A DNA stretch of 64,000 nucleotides from Candidatus Enterococcus willemsii (GCF_009933335.1 NZ_MAEL01000052.1:31580-95579), one strand, 5' to 3'. Counted from the stretch's first letter, positions 1-9,722 are shown. Numbers and translations: made by a program. The notes: generated by a model from the letters alone, not told the origin.

Positions 1-383
1 GTTGAATGAATCGCACCAGATACTAAACCATCCGTAATGCCCATATAAGTTAACATTGTACCGAAGTAGTTTTCATCTTTTAACAATTCTTCAGCTTGTT
101 CTTTTGTCACTTTGCCTTTACGACGTTCCACAAAAGCTTCCACGATTTGATCCCAACGACCACAATTGTCTGGATCGTAAATTGTCATATTTGAAATGTT
201 GATTCCACGAGTCGCTGCTGCTTTTTCAATTTCATGTTGTTTACCGATTAGGACAGGTTCGATTAATTCTTCCCCTTTTAATCGAGCAACTGCACCTAGA
301 ATACGTGTATCAGATGCTTCAGGAAAAGCGATTCTAATCCCACGACGTACGATTTTAAATTTTAGACTGTCAAATAATTCCAT
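1..383 (-). CDS. pta: Phosphate acetyltransferase, N-terminal part
   Basis: Phosphotransacetylase converts acetyl-CoA and phosphate to acetyl phosphate, the step before acetate kinase in cytoplasmic overflow metabolism. The visible 127 residues begin MELFDSLKFKIVRRGIRIAF and contain the family's early blocks (FPEASDTRILGA, then ITDGLVSGAIHS near the cut), so the gene runs off the left edge of the window. The ATG has a good ribosome site (GGAGG) at 7-8 nt. It lies downstream of ung on the same strand with about 150 nt between them. Family assignment is from sequence recognition; only the N-terminal third is seen. Confidence 0.9.
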   Translation of the reverse strand, partial: MELFDSLKFKIVRRGIRIAFPEASDTRILGAVARLKGEELIEPVLIGKQHEIEKAAATRGINISNMTIYDPDNCGRWDQIVEAFVERRKGKVTKEQAEELLKDENYFGTMLTYMGITDGLVSGAIHS

Positions 384-535
384 GGATGATAACCTCCAGA
401 TTTTTTATACATTTCCATTCTACACCAACTTTTAAAAAAAGAACAGTTTTTTTCTCTGTATTAATTTAAAAAAAACTAATTTGTTACGACTTACACAGAG
501 TTTTCATAATCTGCTACATGATAAAAAACCGTCTG

Positions 536-1213
536 TTATACTCGCTCTGGCAACTGCCAATCAATCGGTGTTTCGCCCAATTCAATGAGTGCCTGATTCG
601 TCTTAGAAAATGGTTTAGAACCAAAGAAGCCACGATGTGCTGATAAAGGACTTGGATGAACCGAACGAATAATCACATGGCGTGAATCAATCATCGACAT
701 CTTTTGTTGCGCTGGTTTCCCCCATAAAATAAAAACGACTGGACGTTCACGTTCGTTTAATTTTTTAATAATGGCATCGGTCAATTGTTCCCAACCTTTA
801 CCTCGATGGGAATACGCTTGGCCAGCACGAACGGTTAGAACCGTATTTAGCAACAACACCCCTTGTTGCGCCCACGACGTTAAAAAGCCATGATTGACTG
901 GTTTAATCCCCAAATCAGCTTCTAGTTCTTGATAAATATTTCGTAAAGAAGGTGGAATTTTGACACCGGGTTGTACAGAGAAAGACAAACCATGTGCTTG
1001 ATTTTCTCCATGATAAGGATCTTGTCCTAAAATAACGACTTTAACCTTCTCATAAGGCGTTTGTTCAAGTGCTTCAAAAATGTGATACATATCTGGATAA
1101 ATCGTTTGTGTCCCATACTCTTGCTTTAAAAATTGCCGTAATTCTTGGTAATAAGGCTTTTGAAATTCTTCTTCTAAGATGCCTTGCCAACTATTATGAA
1201 TAATTTCTTTCAT
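536..1213 (-). CDS. ung: Uracil-DNA glycosylase, family 1
   Basis: Removes uracil from DNA as the first step of base excision repair. At 225 residues it has the usual bacterial length. Visible are the water-activating motif [14 protein letters not shown] (residues about 62-75) and the C-terminal [14 protein letters not shown] loop that inserts into the minor groove. The start ATG follows a weak ribosome site. It lies upstream of pta on the same strand, an order I believe is common in enterococci. A second, unrelated UDG-superfamily gene lies near 41.2-41.8 kb, so the genome carries two fold-related enzymes. Confidence 0.97.
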   Translation of the reverse strand: MKEIIHNSWQGILEEEFQKPYYQELRQFLKQEYGTQTIYPDMYHIFEALEQTPYEKVKVVILGQDPYHGENQAHGLSFSVQPGVKIPPSLRNIYQELEADLGIKPVNHGFLTSWAQQGVLLLNTVLTVRAGQAYSHRGKGWEQLTDAIIKKLNERERPVVFILWGKPAQQKMSMIDSRHVIIRSVHPSPLSAHRGFFGSKPFSKTNQALIELGETPIDWQLPERV

Positions 1214-1407
1214 TCGCTACTGTTATCAAATCGTACATTGACGTTTAATAACCCACCCTCCTTTATTTAACACCTCAAGTGGATAAATCTTTTTTCTTCG
1301 TCTCTAGCTTACTATTTTTTCTAACACAAGCCAAGGATTCTCTTTTCGCTTCAAGAAAATTAAGAGATTTTATGGTAAACTACAAGAAAAGGAGAGGAAT
1401 TATTGAG

Positions 1408-2280
1408 ATGATAAAATTAATTGCTTCTGATATGGATGGCACGTTATTAAATGCCGAAATGCAAATTTCTGAAGAAAATGTAGCAGCAATCCGCTACGCA
1501 CAGTCACAAGGGATTGAATTTATGGTTGCAACTGGTCGAAATCGAGCGGAAGCTCTTCCTCCATTAACGCAAGCTGGTATTGAGTGTGCAATGATTACAC
1601 TAAATGGCGCACAAGTATTTGATAAAGCGGGAAATTCCTTGTTTAGCGCACCGATTGAACAGACAGTCGTCCAAAAAACGCTAGCACTTTTGGATGAACA
1701 CGAAATTTATTATGAAATAGCTACGAATGAAGGAATTTATACTGCAAATAAAGAACAACGTATTGAAAATTTTGCTTCTGCCATTGCAGAAATGATGCCT
1801 CATTTAACTTACAATATGGCGATTGCCATGTCTGTCGCACGCTTAGATTTTTTCCCGATTCATATTGTCGAAGATTTGCATGAATTAGTTATGCGTGACG
1901 ATCTTTCTGTTTTAAAAATTATTTGTTTCCACAAAGAAGGTGCCAAACGTCTCGGACCAGTAGCCAAAGAAATTGATGCTTTTGGTGATTTGGCAGTAAC
2001 TTCTTCTGGGCAAAATAATATTGAAATTAATCATCGTAATGCACAAAAAGGAATTGCAGTGAGTCATGTAGCCAATGATCGCCAAATCCCCTTATCAGAA
2101 GTCATGACCATCGGTGATAACTTAAATGATGTGAGTATGTTGCAAGCTGCTGGTGTTAGTTTTGCTATGGGGAATGGTTTACCTGAAGTCAAAGAGTATG
2201 CAAAATACGTCACAGAAACAAATATCGAATCAGGCGTTGGCAAAGCGATTCGTCGAGCAATTGATGAAAATCTAGCTTAA
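1408..2280 (+). CDS. Cof-type HAD-IIB phosphatase
   Basis: Haloacid dehalogenase superfamily hydrolase of the Cof/YidA type, a cytoplasmic phosphatase acting on small sugar phosphates or nucleotides. Motif I is DMDGT near the N-terminus, with the nucleophile Asp first, and the C-terminal motif is GDNLNDVSML; the cap lies between. A longer in-frame reading exists upstream, but the ATG used here has AAGGAGAGG at a good distance and starts exactly at the conserved MIKLIASDMDGT, giving 290 residues. Substrate is not predictable. This is one of three Cof paralogues in the window. Confidence 0.92.
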   Translation: MIKLIASDMDGTLLNAEMQISEENVAAIRYAQSQGIEFMVATGRNRAEALPPLTQAGIECAMITLNGAQVFDKAGNSLFSAPIEQTVVQKTLALLDEHEIYYEIATNEGIYTANKEQRIENFASAIAEMMPHLTYNMAIAMSVARLDFFPIHIVEDLHELVMRDDLSVLKIICFHKEGAKRLGPVAKEIDAFGDLAVTSSGQNNIEINHRNAQKGIAVSHVANDRQIPLSEVMTIGDNLNDVSMLQAAGVSFAMGNGLPEVKEYAKYVTETNIESGVGKAIRRAIDENLA

Positions 2281-2309
2281 TGTCCTAAAAAAATAGTGGA
2301 GGTGAGAAC

Positions 2310-2822
2310 ATGTCTGAATTTTTTATTCAAGATAAGCAATTGAGCAATGTCACTCGTACAGTGGTCAAAGATGCAGATGGTCATTCTCTCTATTTACTGG
2401 TTGGGCGTTGGGGAACAAAAGGTGATGCACTTTCTCTTTATAGCATGGATGGTGCACTTGTTGCTCGGATTAAACAAATTAGTTTTACATTTGGCAAACG
2501 TTTTGAAATCTATGAATCGTACAAGAAAGTCGGTACTTTACATAAGATTTTTAATTGGCCGGGAGATTTTTATTACATTAATCAACTAAATTGGCGTGTT
2601 CACGGAGATATTTACAATCATCGCTACAAAATCCATCATTTTACCAAAGAAATTATGCGCATGGATAAAGCTAGCTATCTAACAGGTGATTATTATGTTC
2701 TCTCTGTCGTGCATGATGAAGATGCGCCAAAATGCATCTGTATTGCGGCCATCTTGGACTATTGGTTGTATAATCGTAAAAAAACAACTTATCCTTTGAA
2801 GCCATCAAAAATTTTTGATTAA
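2310..2822 (+). CDS. LURP-one-related (YxjI-like) protein
   Basis: Protein of 170 residues resembling the YxjI/LURP-one-related family, a beta-barrel fold related to the membrane-binding Tubby and scramblase proteins. The repeated beta-strand pattern (SLYLLVGRWGTKGDALSLYS, then aromatic-rich strands such as GDFYYINQLNWRVHGD) supports this; there is no signal peptide or membrane helix. The biochemical role of the bacterial members is unknown. It starts 29 nt after the phosphatase stop with its own GGAGGTGA ribosome site, so the two probably share a transcript ending at the strong terminator just downstream. Confidence 0.7.
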   Translation: MSEFFIQDKQLSNVTRTVVKDADGHSLYLLVGRWGTKGDALSLYSMDGALVARIKQISFTFGKRFEIYESYKKVGTLHKIFNWPGDFYYINQLNWRVHGDIYNHRYKIHHFTKEIMRMDKASYLTGDYYVLSVVHDEDAPKCICIAAILDYWLYNRKKTTYPLKPSKIFD

Positions 2823-2823
2823 A

Positions 2824-2868
2824 AAACAAAGCGCCCTGAACACTGACTTGTTCAGGGCGCTTTGTTTT
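2824..2868. terminator. Rho-independent terminator, bidirectional
   Basis: Long GC-rich inverted repeat with arms AGCGCCCTGAAC and TTCAGGGCGCT flanked by A-run and T-run, placed between the convergent LURP-one-like and GNAT genes. It can serve both strands. Confidence 0.93.
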
Positions 2869-2871
2869 ACG

Positions 2872-3432
2872 TTAAATTTTCTTCTGCATATGGTAATAAT
2901 CATGGCCACTTAGCACTTGTTGTCCGACAACGACAAAGCCTTTACGTTCGTATAAACGTTGGGCATTTGGATTGGCTAAATCGACACACAAGCCAATACG
3001 ATGCTTGCCTTCTCTTTGCGCAATTGTTGGTAAAGCATCTAATAATTCGGAACCAACGCCTTGCCCGCGGAATTTTTCATCCACACAAATCGTATCTAAG
3101 TACCATTCATCAGGGAGTGTCTCCGGGTCTAAAAATAATCGTTGATCGTCCATCCCTCTAGCAAGGAGGACACGTGAAAAAGCTTCATCAATCTGTGGCT
3201 CATCTTCAGAAGGATAACCAAACGCAACCCCTGCCACTTGTCCATCAATTTCATTCACTAATCCTCGTTGATAGCCGTAGCGGTACGTCGGATCATTTAC
3301 TGCTTCGGCTAAAATAGAGATGGTCTCTTGGTCTCCAACTTGTTGGACAAAGGGTAGTTCCATGTCTTTTAAAATAATCAAAACCAGTTTAGCAATAGCT
3401 TTGGCATCTTGTTTTGTTGCAAAACGAATCAT
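2872..3432 (-). CDS. GNAT family N-acetyltransferase
   Basis: Acetyl-CoA-dependent acyltransferase of 186 residues. The acetyl-CoA pyrophosphate loop is visible as FRGQGVGSELLDAL (residues about 120-133), followed by the typical beta-strand and NPNAQRLYERKGF block that closes the fold. The N-terminal half is somewhat longer than minimal GNATs. The substrate (amino acid, peptide, amine or protein) cannot be predicted. It stands alone, convergent with the LURP-one-like gene and divergent from nrdI. Confidence 0.9.
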   Translation of the reverse strand: MIRFATKQDAKAIAKLVLIILKDMELPFVQQVGDQETISILAEAVNDPTYRYGYQRGLVNEIDGQVAGVAFGYPSEDEPQIDEAFSRVLLARGMDDQRLFLDPETLPDEWYLDTICVDEKFRGQGVGSELLDALPTIAQREGKHRIGLCVDLANPNAQRLYERKGFVVVGQQVLSGHDYYHMQKKI

Positions 3433-3515
3433 CTTTCTCCCTCTTTCAATGAAAACTATAGTTATTTCTGCTGAATAATGAAAATTTTGTTATACTAATG
3501 CTAGGAGGTCAAACA

Positions 3516-3977
3516 ATGAATATTCTATATATCACAATTTCAGGGAATACCCGCTCATTTGTTACCCGCATGCAAGCATTTGCTGCTGAAAAACATACAG
3601 AAAATCCTAAGTTCCCTATTATACAATTAAAAGAAATCCATGACAATAGTTTGAATGAAGTGGAAACAGAACCCTTTTTTGTCGTTGTGCCAACTTATTT
3701 AGAAGGTGGCAACGGTGTAGATAATGGCGATCAGGAAATTTTGACGGAAGCTTTACGTGAATATATTGCGTTCTCAGACAACGCCTCTTATTGTTTAGGT
3801 ATCATCGGTAGTGGCAATAAGAATTTTGGTCATCAATATTGTTTAACTGCTAAACAATATGCAGAACAATTTCAAGTCCCCTTCCTCGCAGATTTTGAGC
3901 TACGAGGAAATCAAGGAGAAATTCAGAGCATTTACGAGAACCTTGTTCAACGATGGGAACAACATACAAATAAATAG
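3516..3977 (+). CDS. nrdI: Ribonucleotide reductase-associated flavodoxin NrdI
   Basis: Flavodoxin-like protein that supplies the oxidant needed to assemble the dimanganese-tyrosyl cofactor of class Ib NrdF. The 153-residue protein begins MNILYITISGNTRSFVTRM, with the FMN phosphate loop SGNTRSF, and has the NrdI signature GSGNKNFGHQYC. The ATG is preceded by AGGAGG; the upstream TTG-type extension is not needed. Unusually for many relatives it is not in the nrdHEF operon, which lies 42 kb away in this window. No clear NrdR box is seen in front of it. Confidence 0.93.
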   Translation: MNILYITISGNTRSFVTRMQAFAAEKHTENPKFPIIQLKEIHDNSLNEVETEPFFVVVPTYLEGGNGVDNGDQEILTEALREYIAFSDNASYCLGIIGSGNKNFGHQYCLTAKQYAEQFQVPFLADFELRGNQGEIQSIYENLVQRWEQHTNK

Positions 3978-4000
3978 ATTATTTTTAACGAGGTGATTTT

Positions 4001-4849
4001 TTGTTTCACGTATTAAGAACTTTTCTCTCAGTTTATGAGACGCATAATTTTACACGCACGGCAGATTCTTTATTTTTATCACAGCCGACTGTCTCTGCTC
4101 AAATCAAGAAGCTGGAAGAACATTTAGGTGTCACATTATTTATTCGCAATGGAAAACAAGAAATTTTGCCTACGAAAGAAGCTGATTTCTTATATCCACG
4201 CTTTCTAAAAATCATTGAGGAATGGGAAGATGCAACTCATCATGTCAACACGCAACAACATTTTCGTGAACATTGCATTTTCGCGAGTTCGCAAACTTGT
4301 GGGGCCTTTTTAATGCCTAAATTAGCTCCTGTACTGGTTCGAAATTTTCCGTTGATTGATTTTAGTTTTCCAATCATGTCGAGCGAAAAAATTGTTTTTT
4401 CGCTTGAAAAATCAAAGATTAGTTTTGGTTTGATTGAAACACCTGAACGCAGCAATCAACTGGATCGTCATCTGGTTACAACGGATCAATTAGTTTTGGC
4501 TGGTGATTTACTTTCTGACCATTGGATTTTACCTGACTCTTCTTCACCATTAGGAAGTATCAATGAAAACTATTTAAAAGTCCGAAATTTAGTGCCTCAT
4601 ATCATTCGTACCAATAACCATGAAATGACGTTGTCGCTTATTAAAAACGGCCTAGGAAAAACGATTATTTCCAAAATTGCTTTGGACGACTCGATTCCTT
4701 GGGAACCTTTGGAACTAGAAAGTGAACGTAATATGTATTTCTTAACTAGACAAAAAATCGTCTCTGAAGAATTGGCGGTTGTTTCCACTTTTATTCAAGA
4801 ATTGTTACAAGAAAAAAATAATGAATTTGAACAGCCAGATTTTTCTTAA
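4001..4849 (+). CDS. LysR family transcriptional regulator
   Basis: LysR-type DNA-binding regulator of 282 residues. The N-terminal winged helix-turn-helix is clear (FTRTADSLFLSQPTVSAQIK, residues about 17-36), followed by the linker helix and a co-inducer-binding domain. The start is a TTG preceded by AGGTGA; no ATG fits better, because the conserved LysR N-terminus begins immediately. It follows nrdI by 23 nt and precedes the MutS-like gene by 37 nt, so it may be co-transcribed with either. The effector is unknown. Confidence 0.92.
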   Translation: MFHVLRTFLSVYETHNFTRTADSLFLSQPTVSAQIKKLEEHLGVTLFIRNGKQEILPTKEADFLYPRFLKIIEEWEDATHHVNTQQHFREHCIFASSQTCGAFLMPKLAPVLVRNFPLIDFSFPIMSSEKIVFSLEKSKISFGLIETPERSNQLDRHLVTTDQLVLAGDLLSDHWILPDSSSPLGSINENYLKVRNLVPHIIRTNNHEMTLSLIKNGLGKTIISKIALDDSIPWEPLELESERNMYFLTRQKIVSEELAVVSTFIQELLQEKNNEFEQPDFS

Positions 4850-4886
4850 TTGAAAAATCTTGGCTCTTTTTTAAAGGAGGGAGTTC

Positions 4887-6527
4887 ATGAGTGAACAGTT
4901 ATTTGTTGTTTGTGTCGTCTTAGCAATTGTGATTTTTATTACAAGCATTGAAATTTATCAGCGCATAAAATTAAAAAGAATAGTGCAAGAAAAATGGGGC
5001 AAGCCCCCTTATCAACCTCGGTTTGATAAAGAAGAAAGCTTGAAAATGGCTTGGCAAGATGAACGATCTTTTGCTACATGGGATAGCGAAATTGATGATA
5101 TCACTTGGTACGATTTAGATATGTTTACCATTTTTGAACAAATTAATGCGACCTATTCCAGTGTCGGTTCGGAAGCCTTGTACCAACAATTGCGTCACTA
5201 TCATTGGCAACCAGATTTGCAATTAGAAGAATTGATTCAATTTTACCAAGCACACCCTGCCAAACGCGAGAAAATCCAATACCATTTTGCCCAATTAGGC
5301 AAACAAGATCGCAACTTTTCTAAACATTATCTTGCAAAAAAAGAAAAACAAACGCTTGGTTCGCTGCCATTTTTTCTATGCTTAGGTGCTCTACCTTTTG
5401 TTGGGATTTTTTTACTGCTATTCGGACAATCACTTGGTCTGGCTCTGTTATTAGGAAGTATCGTCTTTAATATGATTTATTACCATATTCAAAAAGCACG
5501 TTTAGAAACCGAATTGAACAGCATGCGCTACTTAGTACAAACCATTGCTATTGGGAATAAAATTGCCAAAATAGACCACCCCTTGCAAAAAGATATGCAG
5601 CACGCACTGACAGCTATTAAAAATATTCCACGCTTCGGTTTTTCTTTCCGTACCAAAAGTAACTCCGAAGCAGAATTACTTTTTGATTACTTCAATATGA
5701 TGGTCATGCTGCCTTTTATTTCGTATGGCTTTGTGCTTGACCGCATTGTTCGTCACAACCAAGAAGCAATTCATTTGTGGGAATTGCTAGGAAAATTAGA
5801 AGTTGCTGCAGCTATTCTAAACTTTCGAAGCTTTATGCCCTACACTTGTCAGCCAGTTATACAAGACGGTCCCGTTCAAGCACAGGACTGTTATCACCCT
5901 CTTTTAACCGACGCTGTGGCGAACCCTGTCGATTGGTCAAAAAATACACTAGTTACTGGCTCCAATGCATCTGGCAAATCAACCTACGTCAAAAGTATTG
6001 CAATTAATTGTCTGTTAGCACAAACCATTCAGACCGCTCTAGCAACTTCTTTTACGTTACAAGCTGGACATGTCTTAACCTCGATGGCGATTGAAGATGA
6101 TTTATCTGAAGGTGATAGTTATTTTGTCGCAGAAATCAAATCGGTCAAACGTTTACTTGATAAAGTTCAAACGCAGGAGCATTGTTACTGCTTTATCGAT
6201 GAAATTTTGAAAGGAACAAATACGATTGAGCGCATCGCCGCCTCGTCGAGTATCGTCGATTGGTTGACTACTTTTCCGAGCTTAGCAATTGTCGCAACAC
6301 ACGATATTGAACTCACTGAGATGTTAAAACAGACCTGCGAAAACATTCATTTTTCAGAACAAGTGACCGAAGAAAAAGGCGTCTCTTTTGACTATCTTGT
6401 GAAACCAGGACCTGCCACCACACGCAATGCGATTGAACTGCTAAGTGTCCTGCATTATCCACAAGAAATTATTACAAAAGCCAAAAATGAAGCTGCCTAT
6501 TTCGATCAACATCGTCAATGGCTGTAA
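4887..6527 (+). CDS. Membrane-anchored MutS-family ATPase
   Basis: 546-residue protein with the MutS C-terminal ABC-type ATPase domain but without the mismatch-recognition domain. Walker A is TGSNASGKST (near residue 358) and the Walker B region is CYCFIDEILKGTN (near residue 435), followed by the H-loop-like VATHDIEL. Membrane helices are predicted by eye at residues about 4-22 and as a hairpin at about 155-195. Such short membrane MutS-like proteins are widespread in Firmicutes and have no established function; a mismatch repair role is unlikely without domains I and IV. A strong terminator follows the stop. Confidence 0.88.
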   Translation: MSEQLFVVCVVLAIVIFITSIEIYQRIKLKRIVQEKWGKPPYQPRFDKEESLKMAWQDERSFATWDSEIDDITWYDLDMFTIFEQINATYSSVGSEALYQQLRHYHWQPDLQLEELIQFYQAHPAKREKIQYHFAQLGKQDRNFSKHYLAKKEKQTLGSLPFFLCLGALPFVGIFLLLFGQSLGLALLLGSIVFNMIYYHIQKARLETELNSMRYLVQTIAIGNKIAKIDHPLQKDMQHALTAIKNIPRFGFSFRTKSNSEAELLFDYFNMMVMLPFISYGFVLDRIVRHNQEAIHLWELLGKLEVAAAILNFRSFMPYTCQPVIQDGPVQAQDCYHPLLTDAVANPVDWSKNTLVTGSNASGKSTYVKSIAINCLLAQTIQTALATSFTLQAGHVLTSMAIEDDLSEGDSYFVAEIKSVKRLLDKVQTQEHCYCFIDEILKGTNTIERIAASSSIVDWLTTFPSLAIVATHDIELTEMLKQTCENIHFSEQVTEEKGVSFDYLVKPGPATTRNAIELLSVLHYPQEIITKAKNEAAYFDQHRQWL

Positions 6528-6529
6528 AA

Positions 6530-6568
6530 AAGAAGCGAACATCCTGCTAGGGCTTCGCTTCTTTTTTA
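6530..6568 (+). terminator. Rho-independent terminator
   Basis: Inverted repeat AAGAAGCGAA / TTCGCTTCTT with a 14-nt loop and a T-run, directly after the MutS-like gene. About 145 nt without a gene follow before the convergent sulfatase gene; nothing else is seen there. Confidence 0.9.
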
Positions 6569-6713
6569 TCCACACTTCATTTAGGAATAGACCATTTTGT
6601 TTTGGCGTTTCACAAAAATCCAACGAGTCATTTTATAGGAAAACAGACTATTTTCGACCTTTGTTCCGCTTTCACATAAATGCAGTCTTTTTTGATTGTG
6701 AAACAAACAAGAC

Positions 6714-8507
6714 TCATTCAAAAAATTGAAGGGCTTGACTGTACTGTTTACCTTGAACGATATCATATTGAATCATTTGGTAATCCTTATAAACTTCTTG
6801 TGCTTGCTTGTTTAAAGGCAACGTGTCATGCCATTTATCGGTTAAATACATGCCTTTTTCAAAAGCAGGCATCTCTTTTTCAAGAGTTAAGAGTAATTGA
6901 TAAAAAGGCGTCAACGCTAAGCCACTACGTTGAAATAAATTGGGTGCAAAATAAAAAGGACTTGTCACCTGTTTAGCTTCGGTTGGTAATGCTTGTCGCG
7001 AATCCCACATCAAAAATTCCGTCTCATGAAGAGCGATTGAATTCGCTGCTTGCGTTTCTTCGGAATAAATCCCTGGTAAATGATCGCCCCAGAAAACGAC
7101 TAATGTTCGTTTTGGCAATGACGCTAAAGCATCCAGAAAATCAGACAGTGCTTGACTACTATAAGCAATATCCTGCAAATAATTTTCTAAATTGTCACGG
7201 TTAGCTTCTCCGCTGGCTTTGTAAGGTATGTCGTTGTATTTTCCATTGTATGGCATATGCGTCTGCATCGTAACCAAATGGATAAATTGCGGTTGTTGTT
7301 CCTCTGCCAATAAATCAAGAATTTGCTGATAAGCTGCTTGATCTGAAATATACGGATTATTTTCTATTTTATCGGTATAAGCAATGGTCTCTTGATCTAA
7401 GAAAGTATCAAAGCCAAACACATCATAGACATCTTTTCGTTTATACATCGACGTATCATAAGGATGGATTGCGGTTGTCTGATAACCTCTATCTTTAGTT
7501 AATGAAACCAGTGAAGGCATTTGCTTCATCTTTGGCACTAATAAGGTATAAGGTGTGGTCATTTGTGGATTAAATAATTCCATTGAAAAACTTGTGAGAG
7601 CTTCAAATTCAATATTCGCTGTACCACCTCCGTAATTTTGCGATAACATTTTCCCACTATACGTTTGTTCTGCTTTGTCATAATAAGCAGCTAAAGGATC
7701 TCCAGTCACTTTGACATCTGATAGATGACTTGGATCTGAAAAACTTTCACTCATGACATAAATAATATTAGGTTTATCCGTCTCAGTTGTAGGTACTGTA
7801 TATTTTTCTTTGATTTTTTCAATGGCTTCTTTGGAATAACCAGCTGGTTCGTCCATCGCTTCTACGCGTAGATTAAATAAAAAGCCACCCATAAAGCCAG
7901 TATTGTAATAATTCATCTTTTGTGAATAAGGAATCCACAACGCTGAACGATTATAGGCTTTTCGCAACAAGTTACTTTCATCGTTGAAATGACTGACATA
8001 CACCAATCCCAAGCTAGTCAAACAAAAAACAAGCACGCGGATAACTTGTTGTTGCTTCGTCAATTTACGACTACGATAAAGTTGCCAAATCACTAATAAA
8101 ATCGCCCCTCCTACTGCCATCAAGGCAAGAATAAAGGGAATCGTCCCAATCATTTCTTTCAACAAACCAAACTGAGTTACCATTTTTAAATCATCGGGAT
8201 AAATCGGTTCTTGGCGATACAACATTTTTAAATAGGTCGCGTACCCCAGTAGACCAATTGTGACACTGTAAAATATTGCACCAACAATCAAAGAACCTGA
8301 CAAACTAGCCAAGAAAAGATAAAAAATCAATAGTACCAAACTACCCAGCAAAAATTTTTCCGTATGCCACGAAAAAGCAAATTTTAACATCAATTCGGTA
8401 GAAAGATTGTTTTGACACCATTGTAAATATAAATTACTAACTATAATACCCATAAAAATAGCGCATAATTGTAAGCCTATTTTTAATTTTGAGTTTATTT
8501 TTCTCAA
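6714..8507 (-). CDS. LtaS-like membrane sulfatase (phosphoglycerol transferase family)
   Basis: Five N-terminal membrane helices followed by an extracellular sulfatase-fold domain from about residue 245, the architecture of lipoteichoic acid synthases. Visible active-site motifs are SESFSDPSHL, GGGTANIEFEAL with the expected nucleophilic Thr, and WGDHLPG for metal binding. It probably transfers glycerol phosphate or a related phospho-alcohol onto a cell-surface glycolipid or glycan. The end is longer-acting than minimal LtaS only in its C-terminal tail. The start is a TTG 6 nt after GGGAGGG; another in-frame TTG two codons earlier abuts the ribosome site and is less likely. Substrate specificity within the family is not predictable. 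Confidence 0.87.
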   Translation of the reverse strand: MRKINSKLKIGLQLCAIFMGIIVSNLYLQWCQNNLSTELMLKFAFSWHTEKFLLGSLVLLIFYLFLASLSGSLIVGAIFYSVTIGLLGYATYLKMLYRQEPIYPDDLKMVTQFGLLKEMIGTIPFILALMAVGGAILLVIWQLYRSRKLTKQQQVIRVLVFCLTSLGLVYVSHFNDESNLLRKAYNRSALWIPYSQKMNYYNTGFMGGFLFNLRVEAMDEPAGYSKEAIEKIKEKYTVPTTETDKPNIIYVMSESFSDPSHLSDVKVTGDPLAAYYDKAEQTYSGKMLSQNYGGGTANIEFEALTSFSMELFNPQMTTPYTLLVPKMKQMPSLVSLTKDRGYQTTAIHPYDTSMYKRKDVYDVFGFDTFLDQETIAYTDKIENNPYISDQAAYQQILDLLAEEQQPQFIHLVTMQTHMPYNGKYNDIPYKASGEANRDNLENYLQDIAYSSQALSDFLDALASLPKRTLVVFWGDHLPGIYSEETQAANSIALHETEFLMWDSRQALPTEAKQVTSPFYFAPNLFQRSGLALTPFYQLLLTLEKEMPAFEKGMYLTDKWHDTLPLNKQAQEVYKDYQMIQYDIVQGKQYSQALQFFE

Positions 8508-8651
8508 ACACAACCCTCCCTTTCTAAAAAAAAATTGTTTTCTTCCAATTATTATAGAGGAAGTCTATTCGGTTGACAATAAAGACAAGACAATTGACTT
8601 TCTAATAAGATAATGATTTAATGGTTTAAAAATATCAACGGAGGAATGGTC

Positions 8652-8987
8652 ATGGCCGATTTAACAGCACTAAAAAAAGAATTTTCTGAAGTCAGTGATT
8701 TTTTAATTGCACTCGGTGATGAAAAACGGCAAGCAATTATTCTTGCCTTAATGGCAGATAAAGCTTGTCAAGGAATCCGAGTAGGTGACTTAAGAGAAGC
8801 AGTTAACCTTTCACGCCCCGCAATTTCTCATCATTTAAAAATTTTACGAGAAGCAAAATTGATTGATTATCGGACAGAAGGAACCAAAAATTATTATTAT
8901 TTAACTCATGAAACCAATAAAATCGAACAACTACAAAAACTACTGACAAACGTTACCACTATTATCAGTCAGGAGGATTCAAAATGA
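8652..8987 (+). CDS. ArsR/SmtB family transcriptional regulator
   Basis: Small winged-helix repressor-type regulator of 111 residues. The recognition helix region LREAVNLSRPAISHHLKILR is typical of ArsR proteins. No paired Cys metal-binding motif is seen in the sensor helices (one Cys only), so it may respond to something other than metal. Two in-frame ATGs lie two codons apart; the second is properly spaced from GGAGGA and is chosen. It overlaps the following DJ-1-like gene by 4 nt (ATGA), so both are one operon, and it probably controls its own promoter. Confidence 0.92.
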   Translation: MADLTALKKEFSEVSDFLIALGDEKRQAIILALMADKACQGIRVGDLREAVNLSRPAISHHLKILREAKLIDYRTEGTKNYYYLTHETNKIEQLQKLLTNVTTIISQEDSK

Positions 8988-9661
8988 AAAAAATTTTAGT
9001 TGTATTAACGAATGTCACACGCTATCAAGGAACGGAAGAACCAACGGGGCTATGGTTAGGAGAAGCAACTGAGTTTGTGGCGGAGGTGCAAAAAGCTGGT
9101 CTTGCAGTCGATTATGTTAGCCCTAAAGGTGGATTCGTTCCGCTTGATCCTCGCAGTATGAAATACACCGATGCGTCAACATTAGCGCTTTATGAATCGG
9201 AGGATTTCCAACAAAGAGCGTTGACCCAATCGTTAGCGCCTGAAGATATCCATCCAGAAGATTACGTCGCAATTTATTATACTGGTGGACACGGTGTGAT
9301 GTGGGATTTCCCTGACAATGTAGCATTACAACAAATTGCCCGAACAATTTACCAAAACGGTGGTTACCTTACTTCTGTTTGTCATGGTATTGCTGGTTTG
9401 TTGCATATCCAAGATACGATGGGAAACTATTTGATTGCGAACAAATCGATTACTGGTTTTACAAATACGGAAGAATTTCTAGCTGGAAAAAAATCAGTGG
9501 TTCCGTTTTTTAATCAACAAGTAGCCGAAGCTCATGGCGCACACTTCAAGAAAAAACGTGCCTACAAAGATTTTGCCATACAAGACGGACGAATCATTAC
9601 TGGGCAAAATCCTTTTTCCGTGCATTCGGTTGCCAAATTATTACTAGCAGCACTTTCTTAA
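8984..9661 (+). CDS. DJ-1/PfpI family protein (Hsp31-like)
   Basis: 225-residue member of the class I glutamine amidotransferase-like superfamily. The nucleophile elbow is SVCHGIAGLL (Cys near residue 134), with the preceding YYTGGHGVMWDF loop typical of the Hsp31/YDR533C branch. Relatives act as glyoxalase III-type enzymes or chaperones against reactive carbonyls; which applies here is not visible. Translation is coupled to the ArsR gene by a 4-nt overlap, suggesting stress-inducible expression. Confidence 0.87.
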   Translation: MKKILVVLTNVTRYQGTEEPTGLWLGEATEFVAEVQKAGLAVDYVSPKGGFVPLDPRSMKYTDASTLALYESEDFQQRALTQSLAPEDIHPEDYVAIYYTGGHGVMWDFPDNVALQQIARTIYQNGGYLTSVCHGIAGLLHIQDTMGNYLIANKSITGFTNTEEFLAGKKSVVPFFNQQVAEAHGAHFKKKRAYKDFAIQDGRIITGQNPFSVHSVAKLLLAALS

Positions 9662-9680
9662 ACTCTCTATTTCCATATGT

Positions 9681-9721
9681 AAAAAGGACAAAAACAAGAA
9701 GGTCTTGTTTTTGTCCTTTTT
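9681..9721. terminator. Rho-independent terminator, bidirectional
   Basis: Perfect inverted repeat AAAAAGGACAAAAACAAGA with its complement separated by 3 nt, between the convergent DJ-1-like and oxidoreductase genes. Confidence 0.93.
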
Positions 9722-9722
9722 A

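Noticed and set aside
3433..3515. Possible NrdR box ahead of nrdI
   Set aside because: Only a short AACTATAGTT palindrome is present; it lacks the flanking ACAC/GTGT and the second box.
6445..6976. Plus-strand reading frames over the MutS end, its terminator and the sulfatase gene
   Set aside because: They cross a terminator and lie opposite conserved coding sequence; composition is not protein-like.
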